From: Hymenobacter pini | GTDB lineage: Bacteria > Bacteroidota > Bacteroidia > Cytophagales > Hymenobacteraceae | NCBI RefSeq assembly: GCF_020421205.1 | Contig: NZ_JAIZZH010000002.1 | Span: 992,001 to 1,056,000 of the forward strand | Direction of reading: 5' to 3' | DNA: 64,000 nucleotides | Shown: in pieces, positions 34,139 to 43,739 of the stretch | Numbering within the stretch: the stretch's first letter is position 1 | How the letters are laid out: every line of letters starts with the position of its first letter | The notes under the pieces: generated by a model | Seen by the model: only the letters and a program-made list of their open reading frames with translations | Told to the model about the DNA's origin: nothing | Database searches by the model: none | Position numbers and translations under genes: made by a program

Positions 34139-34146
34139 TATCTTTG
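34139..34146 (+). promoter_or_regulatory. -7 box upstream of sbcC
   Basis: TATCTTTG matches the Bacteroidota -7 consensus, 70 nt before ATG 34217. No TTG is found at the expected -33 distance, so support is moderate. Confidence 0.45.
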
Positions 34147-34216
34147 TAGATACCGCCGCGCCGGTTTTTGAAGTTGGGGCGGGTTGTTGTTTCCGCTTTG
34201 GTGCCCTGGTTTCCGC

Positions 34217-37200
34217 ATGAAAATTCTTCGCGTCCGTTTTTTTAACCTCAATTCCCTGCGCGGGGAGCATGCCGTTGATTTCAGCCAGACTCCCCTCTCC
34301 GATGCCGGCCTGTTTGCCATAACCGGCCCCACCGGCGCAGGCAAAACCACCATTCTGGATGCCATTACCCTGGCCCTCTACGGGCAGGTGCCCCGGCACG
34401 AGAGCAGCGGCCCCGAGCACGTGATGAGTCACGGCACCGGGGAGAGTTGGGCTGAGGTGGAGTTTGAGGTGAATGGGCAGCAGTACCGCAGCAAGTGGGG
34501 CCAGTACCGGGCCCGCAAACAGCCCGGCGGCAAGCTCCAGGACCCTAAAATGGAGCTGAGCGAGCGGAAAACGGCCGAGGACGGCACCGAAACCTGGCCG
34601 TTTCTGGAAACCTACAAATCGAAAGTACCGCCGCGCATTGCCGAGCTGAGCGGCCTGGAATACAAGCAATTCCTGCGCAGCGTGCTGCTGGCCCAGGGCG
34701 ACTTCACCCGGTTTCTGAAAGCCCCGGCCGGGGAACGGGCTCAGCTGCTGGAAAAGATTACCGATACCCGCAAGTACTCCGATATTTCCCGGGCCGCGTT
34801 TGAGCGGGCCAAGCAGGAAAACCTGCTGGTGGAGCAGCTTCGCCAGGGCCTGGAGGGCGTCACGTTATTGTCGCCGGAGGAAGTAGCACACTTGCAAACC
34901 GAGCTGCAGAACCTCAACGCTCAACTCGCCAAAGCTACTGCCACGCAGGAACAATGGCGCGAGGCCCGGCAGTGGCACCTGCGCCTGCAGGAGCTGCGCG
35001 AGAAGCTGCGCACCACTCAGCAGCGGCAGCAGGAACTCACTGCCCAGGCCGAAACCCTGGCCCCCCTGCGCCAGCGGCTGGCCCTGCACCAGCAGGCTGC
35101 GCCCTTCGCCACCGACCATGCCCTGCTGCTCCAGACAGAGCGGCAGTTGAGTACGCTGCAGCAGGAAACGGCTACGCTTCAAAGCCAGCTGCCCCAACTG
35201 CAACAGGCTACTGCCGCCGCCGAAACGGCCAGCACGGCCGCCACGCAGGCGCACGAGCAGGCTGCGGCCACCCTGCGCATCCAGGAGCCCCGCCTCCGGG
35301 AAGCCGAACTGCTGGACCACCAACTCCGGGAAAAGCAGCAGCAGCTGGAGCAGGGTAAACAGGAATACCAGGAGCAAAATCAGCTCTGGAAGCAGCAAAA
35401 CCAGGAAGCCACCACCGCCGACCAGCAAAGCAAGCTGCAGCGCCAGCAGGCCCGGGAGCTGCGCGAGTGGCTGCTGCCGCGCACGGTGCTCAGTACCGTG
35501 GCGGAAGCCCTGCCGCCCCTGAGCGGCTACCTCCAGGACTGGCAGTACAACCGGACGGAGCTAACCGAGTTGAGCCGCAACCTGCAGATGCGCCAGCAGC
35601 AGCTGGCCGCGGCCACCGCTACCGAGCAGGCTAGCTCCGAGCTACTGCGCACGGCCCAAACCCAGCTGGCTACTGCCACCGAGCAGCAAACCACCGCCTC
35701 CGCTACCCGCCTCGACTGGCGCCACCAGCTCAGCCACCACGTAGCCCGCCTGCACCGCGAGGAAACAACCCTGGAAACCAGCCTGCAGGACTTGCGCCGC
35801 CTCATGCACGCCCACCAGCTGATTCTGACCCACGAAGAAGCCCGCCAGCAGCTGCAGGCCGGGGAGCCGTGCCCGTTGTGCGGGGCCCTGGAGCACCCCT
35901 ATGCCGCGGGCGTGCTGGGGGTGAGCGAGGACTCGGTGCAGCGCGACCGGGAGCGGGAACAGGCGCTAACCCAGCAGATAGTAACGCTGAAAGGCCGCAT
36001 CAACCGGCTGGTGAGCATCAGCGGGTTGCTGGAAACTGATACGCTGCCCGCTGCGCCGGAAAGCACCGTGCTGCGCTGGCTCTCGGAGGAAGAGGAAACC
36101 ACGGTGCCCGCCATTGTGCGCGGGTTGGTGCAGGAGCTGCGCACCCTGGAGCAGCAGCAGCAGGAAGCGCGCCTGGCCCAAACCAAAGCCGAGGCCGACC
36201 AGCACAACGCCCGCCAACAGCAACAGCAGCTCCAAACGGAACTGCAGCAGCTTACCCTCCGCCTGCAGGATGCCCAGGAGCAGGCTCCCAAAATTAAGGA
36301 AATCATCAGCAGCCTGCTCAAAACCTTCGGGCTGGAATTTTCGGGTGAGAACGGGCCGGAACTGGTGCGCCGCCTGGAGCAGGCCAGCGCTACCTACCGC
36401 CAGAAGCTGCAGGAAGCTGAAAAGCTGGAACGGGAACTGGAGCTAACCCAGGAGCGCGCCAACGCTGCTCAGCAACGCCGCCAGGAACTGCAGCAGTGGC
36501 TGGACAAGCGCAAAGCCGAGTTGCAGGCCAGTCACGCCGAATTGCAGCAGCTGCAACAGCGCCGCCAGGAGTTGCTCCCCGATGCCGATGTGGCCCAAGC
36601 CCGGCAGCAGCTGGAAACCGCCCTGCTCCACGCCGACCAGCACCGCCAGCGCCTCGACCAGCAGCTACAACAGCACCGCACTGCCTTATCCGTAGCGGCG
36701 GATAAGCTTCAGCAGCGCGAGCAGGCCGTAAGCCAGCAGCAACGGGAGCTGCAGGAGCGCCGTGCAGCCCTCGTTCAGGCTCTCACTGCCGCCGGCCTCA
36801 GCTCTGACCCGGCTACTCTGCCGGCACTACTGTTGCCCCACGCCGAGGCTACCACCGTGCAAGCCGAATTACAGCGCTACGAGCAGGCTGTGCACGCCGC
36901 CAGTCAAACCGCTGAGGAAACCACGCAGCAGCTAACCACTGAGGAGAACCGCCGCCTCACCACCGAGCCCTTGGAAGCAGTAAGTCACTATCTGGCAGCC
37001 GCTGGCGAGCAGTTGGCCGGCCTGCACCAGCAGGTTGGGCAGCGACAGGAGCGCCTGAATGCCCACCAGGCCGGCCAGCAGCGCCACGCCGCTCTGGCCG
37101 CTCAACTGGAAAAACAGCAACAGGAAGCCCGCCGCTGGCGGCAGCTGGCCGAAGTCATCGGCTCGGCCGATGGCAAGAAGTTCAGCGAGTTTGCCCAGGG

Positions 37201-37648
37201 CCTCACCCTGGCCCGGTTGGTAGACCTAGCCAACCGCCACCTGCACCGCTTCACCGACCGATACCGCATCCTGCGCAACACGGAGCAACACCTCGACTTA
37301 TTGATTCAGGACGAGTACCAGGCCGGGGCCGTGCGCACCATGAATTCGTTGTCGGGTGGGGAGAGTTTTCTGGTGAGCTTGGCCTTGGCCCTGGGCCTCT
37401 CAGAGCTGGCCGGCCGCCGCACCCAGATTGACACGCTGTTTATCGACGAAGGCTTCGGCACCCTCGACCCCGACACCCTGGACGTGGCTCTCTCGGCCCT
37501 GGAGCTGCTGCAGGGCACCGGCAAAACCATCGGCATTATCTCCCACGTCGAGGGCCTGAAAGAGCGTATCAGCACGCAAATCAGCGTAAAAAAAGGCGCC
37601 GGAGGCATCAGCTCTTTGCAGGTGCTAGGATTTGGGCAGGAGGTGTAA
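34217..37648 (+). CDS. sbcC: Exonuclease SbcC subunit (SMC-like ATPase)
   Basis: 1143 residues from ATG 34217 (MKILRVRFFNLNSLRG, the family N-terminus). Walker A GPTGAGKT at 37-44; long coiled coils rich in Gln/Glu from about 200; zinc hook CPLCG near residue 551; second coiled coil; ABC signature NSLSGGESF near 1043; Walker B TLFIDEGFGTLD near 1073. SbcC dimerises through the zinc hook and controls SbcD nuclease access to DNA ends. The Gln-rich coils give strong composition bias. sbcD lies far upstream at 18518, not next to it. Confidence 0.95.
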   Translation: MKILRVRFFNLNSLRGEHAVDFSQTPLSDAGLFAITGPTGAGKTTILDAITLALYGQVPRHESSGPEHVMSHGTGESWAEVEFEVNGQQYRSKWGQYRARKQPGGKLQDPKMELSERKTAEDGTETWPFLETYKSKVPPRIAELSGLEYKQFLRSVLLAQGDFTRFLKAPAGERAQLLEKITDTRKYSDISRAAFERAKQENLLVEQLRQGLEGVTLLSPEEVAHLQTELQNLNAQLAKATATQEQWREARQWHLRLQELREKLRTTQQRQQELTAQAETLAPLRQRLALHQQAAPFATDHALLLQTERQLSTLQQETATLQSQLPQLQQATAAAETASTAATQAHEQAAATLRIQEPRLREAELLDHQLREKQQQLEQGKQEYQEQNQLWKQQNQEATTADQQSKLQRQQARELREWLLPRTVLSTVAEALPPLSGYLQDWQYNRTELTELSRNLQMRQQQLAAATATEQASSELLRTAQTQLATATEQQTTASATRLDWRHQLSHHVARLHREETTLETSLQDLRRLMHAHQLILTHEEARQQLQAGEPCPLCGALEHPYAAGVLGVSEDSVQRDREREQALTQQIVTLKGRINRLVSISGLLETDTLPAAPESTVLRWLSEEEETTVPAIVRGLVQELRTLEQQQQEARLAQTKAEADQHNARQQQQQLQTELQQLTLRLQDAQEQAPKIKEIISSLLKTFGLEFSGENGPELVRRLEQASATYRQKLQEAEKLERELELTQERANAAQQRRQELQQWLDKRKAELQASHAELQQLQQRRQELLPDADVAQARQQLETALLHADQHRQRLDQQLQQHRTALSVAADKLQQREQAVSQQQRELQERRAALVQALTAAGLSSDPATLPALLLPHAEATTVQAELQRYEQAVHAASQTAEETTQQLTTEENRRLTTEPLEAVSHYLAAAGEQLAGLHQQVGQRQERLNAHQAGQQRHAALAAQLEKQQQEARRWRQLAEVIGSADGKKFSEFAQGLTLARLVDLANRHLHRFTDRYRILRNTEQHLDLLIQDEYQAGAVRTMNSLSGGESFLVSLALALGLSELAGRRTQIDTLFIDEGFGTLDPDTLDVALSALELLQGTGKTIGIISHVEGLKERISTQISVKKGAGGISSLQVLGFGQEV

Positions 37649-37663
37649 ACGCTGCTCCTACAT

Positions 37664-37740
37664 TGTCATTTCGAGCAAAGCGAGGAATCTGGGTTTTGTT
37701 CTTAAACCAACCCGGATTCCTCGCTTTGCTCGAAATGGCA
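37664..37740. repeat. Intergenic inverted-repeat element, copy C
   Basis: Arms read TGTCATTTCGAGCAAAGCGA and, on the other strand, TGCCATTTCGAGCAAAGCGA; about 30 bp pair with two mismatches. It is a short copy with a 17-nt centre, between the convergent sbcC and 37752 genes, where it could also act as a terminator. Confidence 0.85.
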
Positions 37741-37751
37741 GTTCAAGTGGT

Positions 37752-38828
37752 TCAACGTACTTCCGCCTGGCCCGCCTCCCGGATTTCGGTCCAGGTCCAG
37801 TAGCGTTTTGGCTCAATGCCTGCGTAGCCTGCCCGAAAAAACGCTACTACTTCCTGTTCCAGCTGCTCCGCTGTGATGGAGGAAGTATAGATGGGTCGCT
37901 GGTCGGGGTCGGCGTAGCGCTGCACTTTGGTGAGGCTTTTACCACCCAGCCGCAGCAGCGGCCCGGTATCGGTAATGCCGTCGAAGGTCCAGCGGCGCGG
38001 GGTAGTTTCCAGTTGATTCAGGCGGGCCGTGAGGGCATCCAGGGGCAGGCGGGGCAGTGTGGGGCGGCTTTCCAAATCAACCCAGGTGGTGTACTTGTAC
38101 TCGAACTCGTAGCGCTGCCCATCATACAGGCTCAGCACCATATCCGTACCCGCAGTAGCCCCAAACAGGGCATAATACGGCAGCGGCTCCGGCGTGCGGA
38201 CCACCGTCAACCCAGTTTCTGGGTAACGCCGCAATGTGGTGGCCGGGCTCTGCATACTTGCTACACCTTGTAGTACCCGGGTGTACTCCGGCTCCCAGGC
38301 CGCGCGGCCAACTTCTGGATTTTCCAGTACCTCCGCGAACCGGGGCAGAAACCAGGCGAACTTCTCGGCCGAGGCTTCATCCTCGCGCCGACGCCGGGCC
38401 GGGGCCCCAAAGGGTTCATAAAAGCGCGCCTTTTCCTCGGCATTCAGCCAGCAAACCAGCTGCAGGGCGTGGTTGGCTAAGGGGTCCTGCCAGTTGATTT
38501 CCCGAAAGTCGCCGAGCGTGGTTACTAACCGTAGTAGGTGCTCGTGGCGCAGGGCTAGCTCCGGATGCAGCAATGCCCATACGCCCACAAACCCATCAAT
38601 ATCAAAGTGGTTGGCCGTTACGGCTCCGGCTTCCAGCCCCGGTGTGGCAGGCTGGTGCAAAGCCCGTAGTACCGAGCCGGCACTGGTATCATCCCGCAAC
38701 AGCTCGGGGGTGGCGGCCCCGCGCCAATGGGCCAGCGTGAGCACCGCTCCCAGACCGGTACTATCTACTACAATGGTAGGCTGCTGCCGCAGTTGCCGGA
38801 AGGGCACGAAATACTTAGGTGAAAACAT
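37752..38828 (-). CDS. Conserved-looking cytoplasmic protein of unknown function
   Basis: 358 residues from ATG 38828. No signal peptide. Motifs that stand out are TIVVDSTGLGAVLTLAHW and TANHFDIDGFVGVWALL near residue 75, the latter recalling the DxDG metal sites of DHH-type phosphoesterases, though the DHH motif itself is absent. The C-terminus is Trp/Tyr-rich (PKRYWTWTEIREAG). A -7-like box (TACCTTTG on the minus strand, 38853-38860) sits 24 bp upstream. Function unknown. Confidence 0.7.
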   Translation of the reverse strand: MFSPKYFVPFRQLRQQPTIVVDSTGLGAVLTLAHWRGAATPELLRDDTSAGSVLRALHQPATPGLEAGAVTANHFDIDGFVGVWALLHPELALRHEHLLRLVTTLGDFREINWQDPLANHALQLVCWLNAEEKARFYEPFGAPARRRREDEASAEKFAWFLPRFAEVLENPEVGRAAWEPEYTRVLQGVASMQSPATTLRRYPETGLTVVRTPEPLPYYALFGATAGTDMVLSLYDGQRYEFEYKYTTWVDLESRPTLPRLPLDALTARLNQLETTPRRWTFDGITDTGPLLRLGGKSLTKVQRYADPDQRPIYTSSITAEQLEQEVVAFFRAGYAGIEPKRYWTWTEIREAGQAEVR

Positions 38829-38875
38829 GCGAAATACGCTCGGTGGGCCGAGCAAAGGTACACGCCTCAGCCGGC

Positions 38876-39202
38876 CTAGCGCCGGGCCCTGCGGTTGCTG
38901 ATTCGCTCCACCCGGCTGCGCCGCACCCAGTACAGGTATTTCTGTAATTCTTCGGCTGCCCGCAGGCGCTCTACCGTGTTATAGCGCTGGGCCAGCATCT
39001 TATTATCCAGTAGCAGATGCACGGTGCTATGGCAGGGCTGGCATAGCTCCACGGTGGGGCCATAGCGGCCGCCCTCTTCCCGCGGCACCAAATGGTGCCG
39101 AGAAGTTTGCTGCACTTCCCGCTCACACAAGCCGCACCGGGGGCCGCCGCATCCGGCGTAGTTAGTGGGGGGCCGAGTCCTCTTTTTTTGCGCATACGCC
39201 AA
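38876..39202 (-). CDS. Small HNH-type endonuclease-like protein
   Basis: 108 residues, with a Cys4-zinc HNH arrangement: CGLCEREVQQTSRHHLVPRE (CxxC, then HH) and ELCQPCHSTVH (CxxCH). The His pair and the last His fit the beta-beta-alpha metal site. The C-terminus is a basic helix (RRSRVERISNRRARR), suited to DNA or RNA binding. Stand-alone small HNH proteins are widespread and mostly uncharacterised. It is not next to a restriction or phage gene here. Confidence 0.75.
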   Translation of the reverse strand: MAYAQKKRTRPPTNYAGCGGPRCGLCEREVQQTSRHHLVPREEGGRYGPTVELCQPCHSTVHLLLDNKMLAQRYNTVERLRAAEELQKYLYWVRRSRVERISNRRARR

Positions 39203-39280
39203 GCTGCTTTATACGACGTATTGAACCTGAGCGGTTTGACCACGGCCGGAAAAATTTCTCGAAACAATAACAAAATCTTA

Positions 39281-39309
39281 TTGTGGTTGTCGGATATCAT
39301 TTATATTTG
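39281..39309 (+). promoter_or_regulatory. Bacteroidetes-type promoter
   Basis: TTG at 39281-39283, 18-nt spacer, TATATTTG at 39302-39309: full consensus. It drives the secreted protein at 39412, leaving a leader of about 95 nt. Confidence 0.7.
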
Positions 39310-39411
39310 ATTGCGCCTCAGCTGTATGCTCCCGTGAAGTTTGTGCTTGTAGGGGTTGCAGCAGTTCTTGCGCGACGCTGTTTTGCTTTTTCACACTCTT
39401 ATTGTTTTTCT

Positions 39412-39852
39412 ATGCGCGTTTCTACTCCAACACTCTCTGTTCGCCGTCTGCTGCAAACCGCTGGCCTACTGCTGGCCCTGGTAGTGTTTGCGCCCAAGCA
39501 GGCCAAGGCCCAAACCTGGATGGTTTCGACGGAGGCCTATGTAAAAATTGGGGTGATGGATAAATTCGGCCAGCTGGGCGGATACACTGCCAAATTTATT
39601 GTGGTCAACCAAGACAATGGGAAAGAATACACCCTGGTGAAGCAAGTGCCCAAGGGCCAGAATGGCGTAGATGTCGTATTTCCATCAGAAGCAACTGAGG
39701 CGGATTATTTCAAGACGGACCGCGGCGAAGCCGGCAAATCGACCCCCGGCCGCTACACCTGGGAATGCCAGGTAGGTGGAAAAAGAGTAGTTGGCGGGCG
39801 CTTCGGCTTTTCTGAAGTCGCAAATGATGTTACCTTGGTGGGCAAGAAATAG
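39412..39852 (+). CDS. Secreted small protein of unknown function
   Basis: 146 residues from ATG 39412, chosen for the clear signal peptide (MRVSTPTLSVRRLLQ... ending KQAKAQ). An upstream in-frame start at 39283 would overlap the promoter. The mature part is beta-rich (AKFIVVNQDNGKEYTLVKQ, RYTWECQVGGKRVVGGRFG) and may be an Ig-like or lipocalin-like fold. Preceded by a consensus promoter and followed by a strong terminator, so it is an independent unit. Confidence 0.75.
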   Translation: MRVSTPTLSVRRLLQTAGLLLALVVFAPKQAKAQTWMVSTEAYVKIGVMDKFGQLGGYTAKFIVVNQDNGKEYTLVKQVPKGQNGVDVVFPSEATEADYFKTDRGEAGKSTPGRYTWECQVGGKRVVGGRFGFSEVANDVTLVGKK

Positions 39853-39887
39853 CCTCCCCCTTTTCACCCACACTCACCCACAACCCG

Positions 39888-39917
39888 AAAGCCCAGTGTT
39901 GCAGCACTGGGCTTTTT
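39888..39917 (+). terminator. Terminator after the secreted protein gene
   Basis: Stem AAAGCCCAGTG/CACTGGGCTTT with loop TTGCAG, followed by TTT. Confidence 0.92.
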
Positions 39918-40014
39918 TGTGTTGTGGGTCCAGCCGGCCCCGTACCAATTCCGGCAGCACAGCCGTATAGAGCCTGCTGGCCGGCACACAGCCGACGAGT
40001 ATTTTTTGCCTGTT

Positions 40015-40323
40015 ATGCCTAAAAAGTCGTTTTCTGAGCTGATTAATAGCCCCGGTATGCCCGTGTTGGTTGATTTTTACGCCGACTGGTGCGGCCCTTG
40101 CAAAACCATGGCCCCCATTCTAGAGCAGGTAGCCAGTCAGCACCAAGGCAAGCTCAAAGTCATCAAGATTGACGTGGACCGCAACCAGGCAGCGGCCCAG
40201 CAATTCCGGGTGCAAAGCATTCCCACCCTGATTTTATTTCACAAAGGCCAGCCAGTATGGCGGCAGGCAGGCGTGGTGCCGGCGGCCCAGATCAGCCAGG
40301 TAGTGCAGGGTGTGCTGCAGTAG
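40015..40323 (+). CDS. Thioredoxin
   Basis: 102 residues from ATG 40015. Classic thioredoxin: VLVDFYADWCGPCKTMAP with the redox pair WCGPC, cis-Pro in SIPTLILFHKG, and correct total length. It is a cytosolic disulfide reductant, probably reduced by thioredoxin reductase encoded elsewhere, and could feed the Cys-type peroxidases in this window. The ORF open upstream to 39919 crosses the previous terminator and is not used. Confidence 0.95.
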   Translation: MPKKSFSELINSPGMPVLVDFYADWCGPCKTMAPILEQVASQHQGKLKVIKIDVDRNQAAAQQFRVQSIPTLILFHKGQPVWRQAGVVPAAQISQVVQGVLQ

Positions 40324-40434
40324 GCCCAGCTATTTCACCAACGATGCAGCATGCAACTTTCCGGCTGATGGTGAGTTGTTCAGCCATTTACACCGCCCGT
40401 CCGTATTTTTGGGCTCACGGCTAGAGAGGCTTGC

Positions 40435-42777
40435 ATGAGGTTTTGGTTTATACTTACCGTTTTGTGGGTGGCTGGCATGGTCTGCCCAAATCTGAGCTGG
40501 GCTCAGGCCCAATATACTCTTAGCGGCACAGTACGGGCCAGCAACACCGCCGAGGTGCTGCCGGGAGCTACCGTGGCGGTACCGGCCCTTGCCCTGGGCG
40601 CTACCGCCGACGAGCAGGGCGCATACTCGCTGCGCCTGCCGGAGGGCCGTCATCAAGTGGTCGTATCCTTTATTGGGTATAACACCCAAACCTTTACCAT
40701 CAACCTCACCCGCAACCAACGCCAATCGTTTCAGTTGAGCGGCGGCGGCAACCAACTGGGCGAGGTAGTAGTGGAAGGTAACGGCTCTTTGGAGCAGAAG
40801 CTGCAAACCACCCAGATGAGCGTGGACCGCCTCACGGTCAAGGAAGCCAAACTGCTGCCGGCTCTGTTTGGGGAGGTGGATATTCTGAAAACGCTGCAGT
40901 TGAAGCCGGGGGTGCAGAACGGTGGCGAAGGCACCTCGGGCCTGTTTGTGCGCGGGGGCTCGGCCGACCAGAACCTGGTGCTGGTAGACGATGCGCTGGT
41001 GTACAACCCCAGCCACTTATTTGGGCTGTTTTCTGTGTTCAACCCCGATGCTGTGCAGTCGGTGGATTTGTACAAGGGTGGATTTCCGGCCCAGTACGGG
41101 GGGCGCTTGTCGTCGGTGGTGGATGTGAAGATGCGGCCCGGCAACTCGGAGAAGCTGGGCGTGAGCGGGGGCATTGGGCTGATTTCATCCCGCCTCACGG
41201 TGGAAGGCCCCATCAAAAAGGGTAAAGGTGCGTTTCTGGTTTCGGGGCGGCGTACGTATTTCGATGTGTTTACCCGCCAGATCAACAAGCTCAACGAAGA
41301 TCAGGACGATTACAACCCCATCCCTGACTACTACTTCTACGACTTCAACGCCAAGGCGAATTACAAGCTGGGCAGTAAGGACGAGCTGTTTCTATCAGGG
41401 TATCTGGGCAACGACAAGTTCGGGTTCAATTCCCAGAACGGCTTTGATTTCAGCTTTAACTGGGGCAATACCGTGGGGGCCATGCGCTGGAACCACGTAT
41501 TCAACCCGCGCCTATTTTTGAATACCACGGCCTCCGTAACGCGCTACAAATATCAGATCAGCAACCAGCTGGACCAGTTCGCCTTCAACCTGTCATCGAA
41601 CATCCGGGACCTGACGCTGCGCTCCGACCTGGATTATTTGCCCAACAATAAACACGCGCTGAAATTCGGCCTGACCGCCACCCATCACCGCTTTGGCACG
41701 GGCAGCCTGCAAGCGGGTTCCGCCGACGGCCGCTTGGCCCTAGGCTCCAATATTACCTACCCTGGTGCCGAAGTGGCCCTCTACGCCTCTGATACCTACA
41801 AGCCAACTGAGAAATGGCAGCTGGAATATGGCCTGCGGCTGTCGGGCTTCCAGTCAGGCTCCGACCAGTACGGCGGCCTGGAACCCCGGGCAGCGGTGCG
41901 CTACTCGCTCACGCCTACCGTGTCGCTCAAGAGCAGCTACGCCCTCATGTACCAATACGTGCACTTGGTTACCAACTCCGGGGCTTCGCTGCCTACGGAT
42001 ATTTGGTACCCCTCGCGTAAATCGGTGCGGCCCCAGCGGAGCCAGCAGGTAGCCGCCGGTATCAGTTGGCTGCTGGGCGACGGGCGCTACCTCATCACCA
42101 ACGAGGTGTACTACAAGTGGGCTCAGCGGCAGATTGACTTCAAGGATGGCGCCCAGCTGTTCGTGAACCCCGACCTGGACTCGGAATTCCTGTTTGGCAA
42201 GGGCTGGGCCTACGGCAACGAGGTGTATCTGGAGAAAAAGCAGGGCCGTACCACCGGCTGGATCGGCTACACCCTGGCCTGGACGAAGCGGCGCTTCCCA
42301 CCCCAGCGCGGCACCACCGGCATCAATAACGGTAACACCTTCTACCCCACTTACGACCGGCGCCACAACCTGACGGCCGTGGTTATCTATAACCTCTCGG
42401 ACCGGGTGCAGCTTACCGGCTCGTTTGTGTTTAGCTCGGGGCAGGCCACTACCCTGCCGCTGGGCCGCTTTGTGTTTCAGGATTTGTACGGCGAAAAAGC
42501 CTCGGCCGTACCCATCTACCCCCAGCGCAACACCTACCGACTGGCCCCCTACAACCGCCTGGACCTGGGTGTGGTCTGGAAAATGCGCCCCACCCGCTGG
42601 ATTCCGGAGGCCGACTTAACGTTCAGCATCTACAACGCCTACAACCGGCGCAACCCCTACTTCGTGTATTTCGACCAGGTGAAGGACGAGCAGACCAAGG
42701 AGGTGGTGAATTTCCGGGCCCGGCAGGTGTCGTTGTTCCCGGTCATTCCATCGGTGACGTATAACTTCAAATTCTGA
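40435..42777 (+). CDS. TonB-dependent receptor with carboxypeptidase-like N-terminal domain
   Basis: 780 residues with a signal peptide ending NLSWAQA. Residues about 25-110 form a CarboxypepD_reg-like domain (LSGTVRASNTAEVLPGATV, EQGAYSLRLPEGRHQVVVS). A TonB plug follows (VDILKTLQLKPGVQ, GLFVRGGSADQNLVLVD) and then a beta-barrel ending in an aromatic residue (YNFKF). It imports a large or scarce nutrient through the outer membrane. It is directly followed by a DUF4249 lipoprotein, a common Bacteroidota pairing. A TATTTTTG box lies at 40404-40411, 24 nt before the ATG. Confidence 0.93.
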   Translation: MRFWFILTVLWVAGMVCPNLSWAQAQYTLSGTVRASNTAEVLPGATVAVPALALGATADEQGAYSLRLPEGRHQVVVSFIGYNTQTFTINLTRNQRQSFQLSGGGNQLGEVVVEGNGSLEQKLQTTQMSVDRLTVKEAKLLPALFGEVDILKTLQLKPGVQNGGEGTSGLFVRGGSADQNLVLVDDALVYNPSHLFGLFSVFNPDAVQSVDLYKGGFPAQYGGRLSSVVDVKMRPGNSEKLGVSGGIGLISSRLTVEGPIKKGKGAFLVSGRRTYFDVFTRQINKLNEDQDDYNPIPDYYFYDFNAKANYKLGSKDELFLSGYLGNDKFGFNSQNGFDFSFNWGNTVGAMRWNHVFNPRLFLNTTASVTRYKYQISNQLDQFAFNLSSNIRDLTLRSDLDYLPNNKHALKFGLTATHHRFGTGSLQAGSADGRLALGSNITYPGAEVALYASDTYKPTEKWQLEYGLRLSGFQSGSDQYGGLEPRAAVRYSLTPTVSLKSSYALMYQYVHLVTNSGASLPTDIWYPSRKSVRPQRSQQVAAGISWLLGDGRYLITNEVYYKWAQRQIDFKDGAQLFVNPDLDSEFLFGKGWAYGNEVYLEKKQGRTTGWIGYTLAWTKRRFPPQRGTTGINNGNTFYPTYDRRHNLTAVVIYNLSDRVQLTGSFVFSSGQATTLPLGRFVFQDLYGEKASAVPIYPQRNTYRLAPYNRLDLGVVWKMRPTRWIPEADLTFSIYNAYNRRNPYFVYFDQVKDEQTKEVVNFRARQVSLFPVIPSVTYNFKF

Positions 42778-42786
42778 GTGCGGAGT

Positions 42787-43668
42787 ATGCATATTTCTCG
42801 GATTACGCGGATGTGGGTTACTGCTGCCGGGCGCAGCGGACAACCGGGTGGCCGGTGGGCGCTGAGGCTGCTGGCGGGCGGGCTGGCTCTGCTGAGCAGT
42901 TGCGGCCTGCAGAAGGATATTGACGTGGAGCTGCCAGCCTATCCCCCGCAGCTAGTGGTGGAAGGCTACCTCGAAAACGGCCAGATTCCGCGCATTGCTG
43001 TTACCGAATCGGGGCCGTATCTCTCGGCTCCCACCCCGCAGGTGCCCACCGATGTAAAGGCGTTTGTGACGCTGCCCAATGGCCAACGGCAGGAGCTGTT
43101 GTTTGCCCCCGGCAGCGACCGGCGCACGGGCAAGCTCTACACCCATTCCGGTACGCGCCGCCTCACCATTCAGCCCGGCCAGACGTTCGGGCTGGAGCTG
43201 ACCGATTCCCAAGGCCGCCGCGTAACGGGCTCGGCCACCATGCCCGCGCTGGTACCCATTGATACGGTAGAGTGGAAATTCAACGATAAGCAGGGCGAGT
43301 TCCGCAAGGCCTACGTGCTTACTCGCTTCCGGGACCCCGCCGCTACCATAGACTTCTACCGCCTTCAGATTCACAAGAGTCGGCTGGCCACCTCACCTAC
43401 GGTTGACTACACGCCGGAGGACCGACTCAACAACGGCCAGGAATTCACGCTGGGCACCAGCTACGAGTTTGCGGCCGACGATACGCTGTTTGTTACGCTC
43501 TACCACCTGGATCAGCCGTATTACCGGTTTCTGCAGTCGGTGCAGGATGCGCGCAATGCCAACGGCAACCCCTTTGGGCAGCCCGCGGCTATTAAAAGCA
43601 CCGTGGAAGGCGGTATTGGGGTGTTTACGGTGCTCAGCTACCAGCGCCGCCGCATCATCGTGAAATAA
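42787..43668 (+). CDS. DUF4249-family lipoprotein
   Basis: 293 residues from ATG 42787; a GTG at 42778, directly after the receptor stop, is also possible. A lipoprotein-type signal ends at LALLSSC. The family pattern PPQLVVEGYLENGQIPRIAVTE and GSATMPALVPIDTV identify DUF4249, which regularly accompanies TonB-dependent receptors with carboxypeptidase-like domains and is presumed to be their surface partner. The gap to the receptor is under 10 bp, so they form an operon. Confidence 0.88.
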   Translation: MHISRITRMWVTAAGRSGQPGGRWALRLLAGGLALLSSCGLQKDIDVELPAYPPQLVVEGYLENGQIPRIAVTESGPYLSAPTPQVPTDVKAFVTLPNGQRQELLFAPGSDRRTGKLYTHSGTRRLTIQPGQTFGLELTDSQGRRVTGSATMPALVPIDTVEWKFNDKQGEFRKAYVLTRFRDPAATIDFYRLQIHKSRLATSPTVDYTPEDRLNNGQEFTLGTSYEFAADDTLFVTLYHLDQPYYRFLQSVQDARNANGNPFGQPAAIKSTVEGGIGVFTVLSYQRRRIIVK

Positions 43669-43739
43669 GTGTGCGGCAGATGCAACGCCTGAGCAGCGGA
43701 TGGTATCTTCGGAGCATTCACCTATCTCAACTTATTCTG

